Source: Helicobacteraceae bacterium
Lineage (GTDB): Bacteria > Campylobacterota > Campylobacteria > Campylobacterales > Sulfurimonadaceae
Assembly: GCA_027081565.1 (NCBI GenBank)
Contig: JALWKG010000095.1
Span: forward strand, 1 to 6,064
DNA: 6,064 nt
Direction: 5' to 3'
A model generated the notes under the pieces. It searched no databases, was not told the origin of the DNA, and worked only from the letters and a program-made list of their open reading frames with translations. The translations under genes and the position numbers were made by a program. Of the stretch, positions 5,471 to 6,064 are shown piece after piece. The number at the start of each line of letters is the position of its first letter. Positions within the stretch are counted from its first letter, which is position 1.

Positions 5471-5485
5471 CGTGTATAAAACACG
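5471..5485 (-). terminator. weak hairpin after the M16 gene
   Basis: CGTGT/ACACG form a 5-bp stem with a 5-nt loop, 8 nt after the M16 stop codon. On the minus strand it is followed by pyrimidine-rich TTCTCTCTTCTCC. The position suits a terminator, but the stem is short and the U-run is broken. Confidence 0.35.
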
Positions 5486-5493
5486 CACCCCGA

Positions 5494-6064
5494 TTATTTA
5501 CTTTTTTTGTCTGTCACTATAGCAAACGAGAGATCATTGATCTCTGTGTGTGCTTTGATGTAGGTGTTAAGGTCTTGAAGTGTCAAAGCCTCGATCTTCT
5601 CTAACTCTTTCAAACTAGAACCAAGTGCTTGACCTTTGTAAAACTCCTGGAAAGTACGGGAGAGACGTTGAGAGAGGGTCTCTACACGCAGAGGTTCCGA
5701 ACCGAGCAAAAATTTCTTTGCCTGGTCGAGTTCCTCTTGAGTCACACCACCTTTAACAAAGGTAGCTATCACCTCTTTTACTGTTGCTTCTGCCTCTTTT
5801 TGAGACTCCAACTTAGTCTGGAGGTATCCACTAAAGTAGACATGTGAACGGGTAACATGCACACGAGCATAGGCTGAGTACGCCAAACCTCTCTTCACAC
5901 GGATCTCTTCCATCAAACGACTTCCAAAACCACCTGTACCTAAGATAAAGGTACCCACACGTGCTTTGTAAGCATCTTCATCATCTACTTTGAGATTGTA
6001 AGGCGAACCAAAATAGACATACGCCTGTTCTGTCTCACGCTCTAAAACCTCTCTATGGCTCTTT
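5494..6064 (-). CDS. M16 (insulinase-like) peptidase-family protein, C-terminal part
   Basis: The 3' end of a gene that continues past the right edge; 189 residues plus a TAA stop are visible. The open frame runs unbroken to the edge, and the internal GTG at 5956-5958 is not a real start. The sequence matches the second, non-catalytic half-domain of M16 zinc peptidases. 'EQAYVYFGSPY' (close to the edge) is followed by the hallmark GGFGSRLMEEIRVKRGLAY (5878-5934). Its Arg and Tyr belong to the conserved R/Y pair that M16 C-domains use in substrate binding. A helical region and a short Lys-rich tail (DKKSK) end the protein. The zinc motif HxxEH would be in the N-terminal half outside the window, so activity cannot be judged. 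Processing peptidases, PqqL/YmxG-like proteins and inactive partner subunits all share this domain. It converges with the solute-binding protein gene. Confidence 0.88.
   Translation of the reverse strand, partial: KSHREVLERETEQAYVYFGSPYNLKVDDEDAYKARVGTFILGTGGFGSRLMEEIRVKRGLAYSAYARVHVTRSHVYFSGYLQTKLESQKEAEATVKEVIATFVKGGVTQEELDQAKKFLLGSEPLRVETLSQRLSRTFQEFYKGQALGSSLKELEKIEALTLQDLNTYIKAHTEINDLSFAIVTDKKSK

Noticed and set aside
5494..5958. Complete 154-aa gene beginning at the GTG at 5956-5958
   Set aside because: The same frame stays open to the window edge and encodes conserved M16 sequence upstream (EQAYVYFGSPY), so this is the tail of a larger gene.

Overview
The window looks like chromosomal DNA from a free-living, moderately AT-rich member of the Campylobacterota (formerly Epsilonproteobacteria), possibly Sulfurovum- or Sulfurimonas-like. 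The evidence is an OprD-type porin with the 'TP...RMIPSSIEG' pattern known from this phylum, rplM-rpsI proteins of matching style, and T-rich promoters with extended -10 boxes. The genus is an inference, because no 16S rRNA or other marker is present.

Left part (1-3270, all minus strand). Read 5'->3' on the minus strand, the order is: an OprD-family outer-membrane porin with a TTG start; 16 nt later an alpha-class carbonic anhydrase built as a lipoprotein; a 9-bp hairpin; and a cytoplasmic beta-class carbonic anhydrase with its own likely promoter. Two unrelated carbonic anhydrase classes in different compartments next to an outer-membrane channel suggest an inorganic-carbon (CO2/bicarbonate) handling locus. 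That would suit a CO2-fixing or capnophilic chemolithotroph. The alpha enzyme lacks the usual second-shell Glu next to its third zinc histidine (Val instead).

Middle (3271-4093, minus strand). The ribosomal operon rplM-rpsI (uL13-uS9) ends in a hairpin with a UUCG tetraloop. It is divergent from the next gene across a 208-nt region holding promoters for both sides and AT-rich palindromes.

Right part. A plus-strand lipoprotein of the family 3 (amino-acid type) solute-binding proteins stands alone, between its own promoter and terminator. A 394-nt non-coding stretch follows, with a REP-like palindrome. The window closes with the 3' part of a minus-strand M16 (insulinase-type) peptidase-family gene that runs off the right edge.

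No phage, IS element, CRISPR array, tRNA or rRNA was seen. I found no clearly new multi-gene system. The best leads are the porin/alpha-CA/beta-CA grouping, the Glu-to-Val change in the alpha-CA, and possible alternative pairing in the porin mRNA leader.
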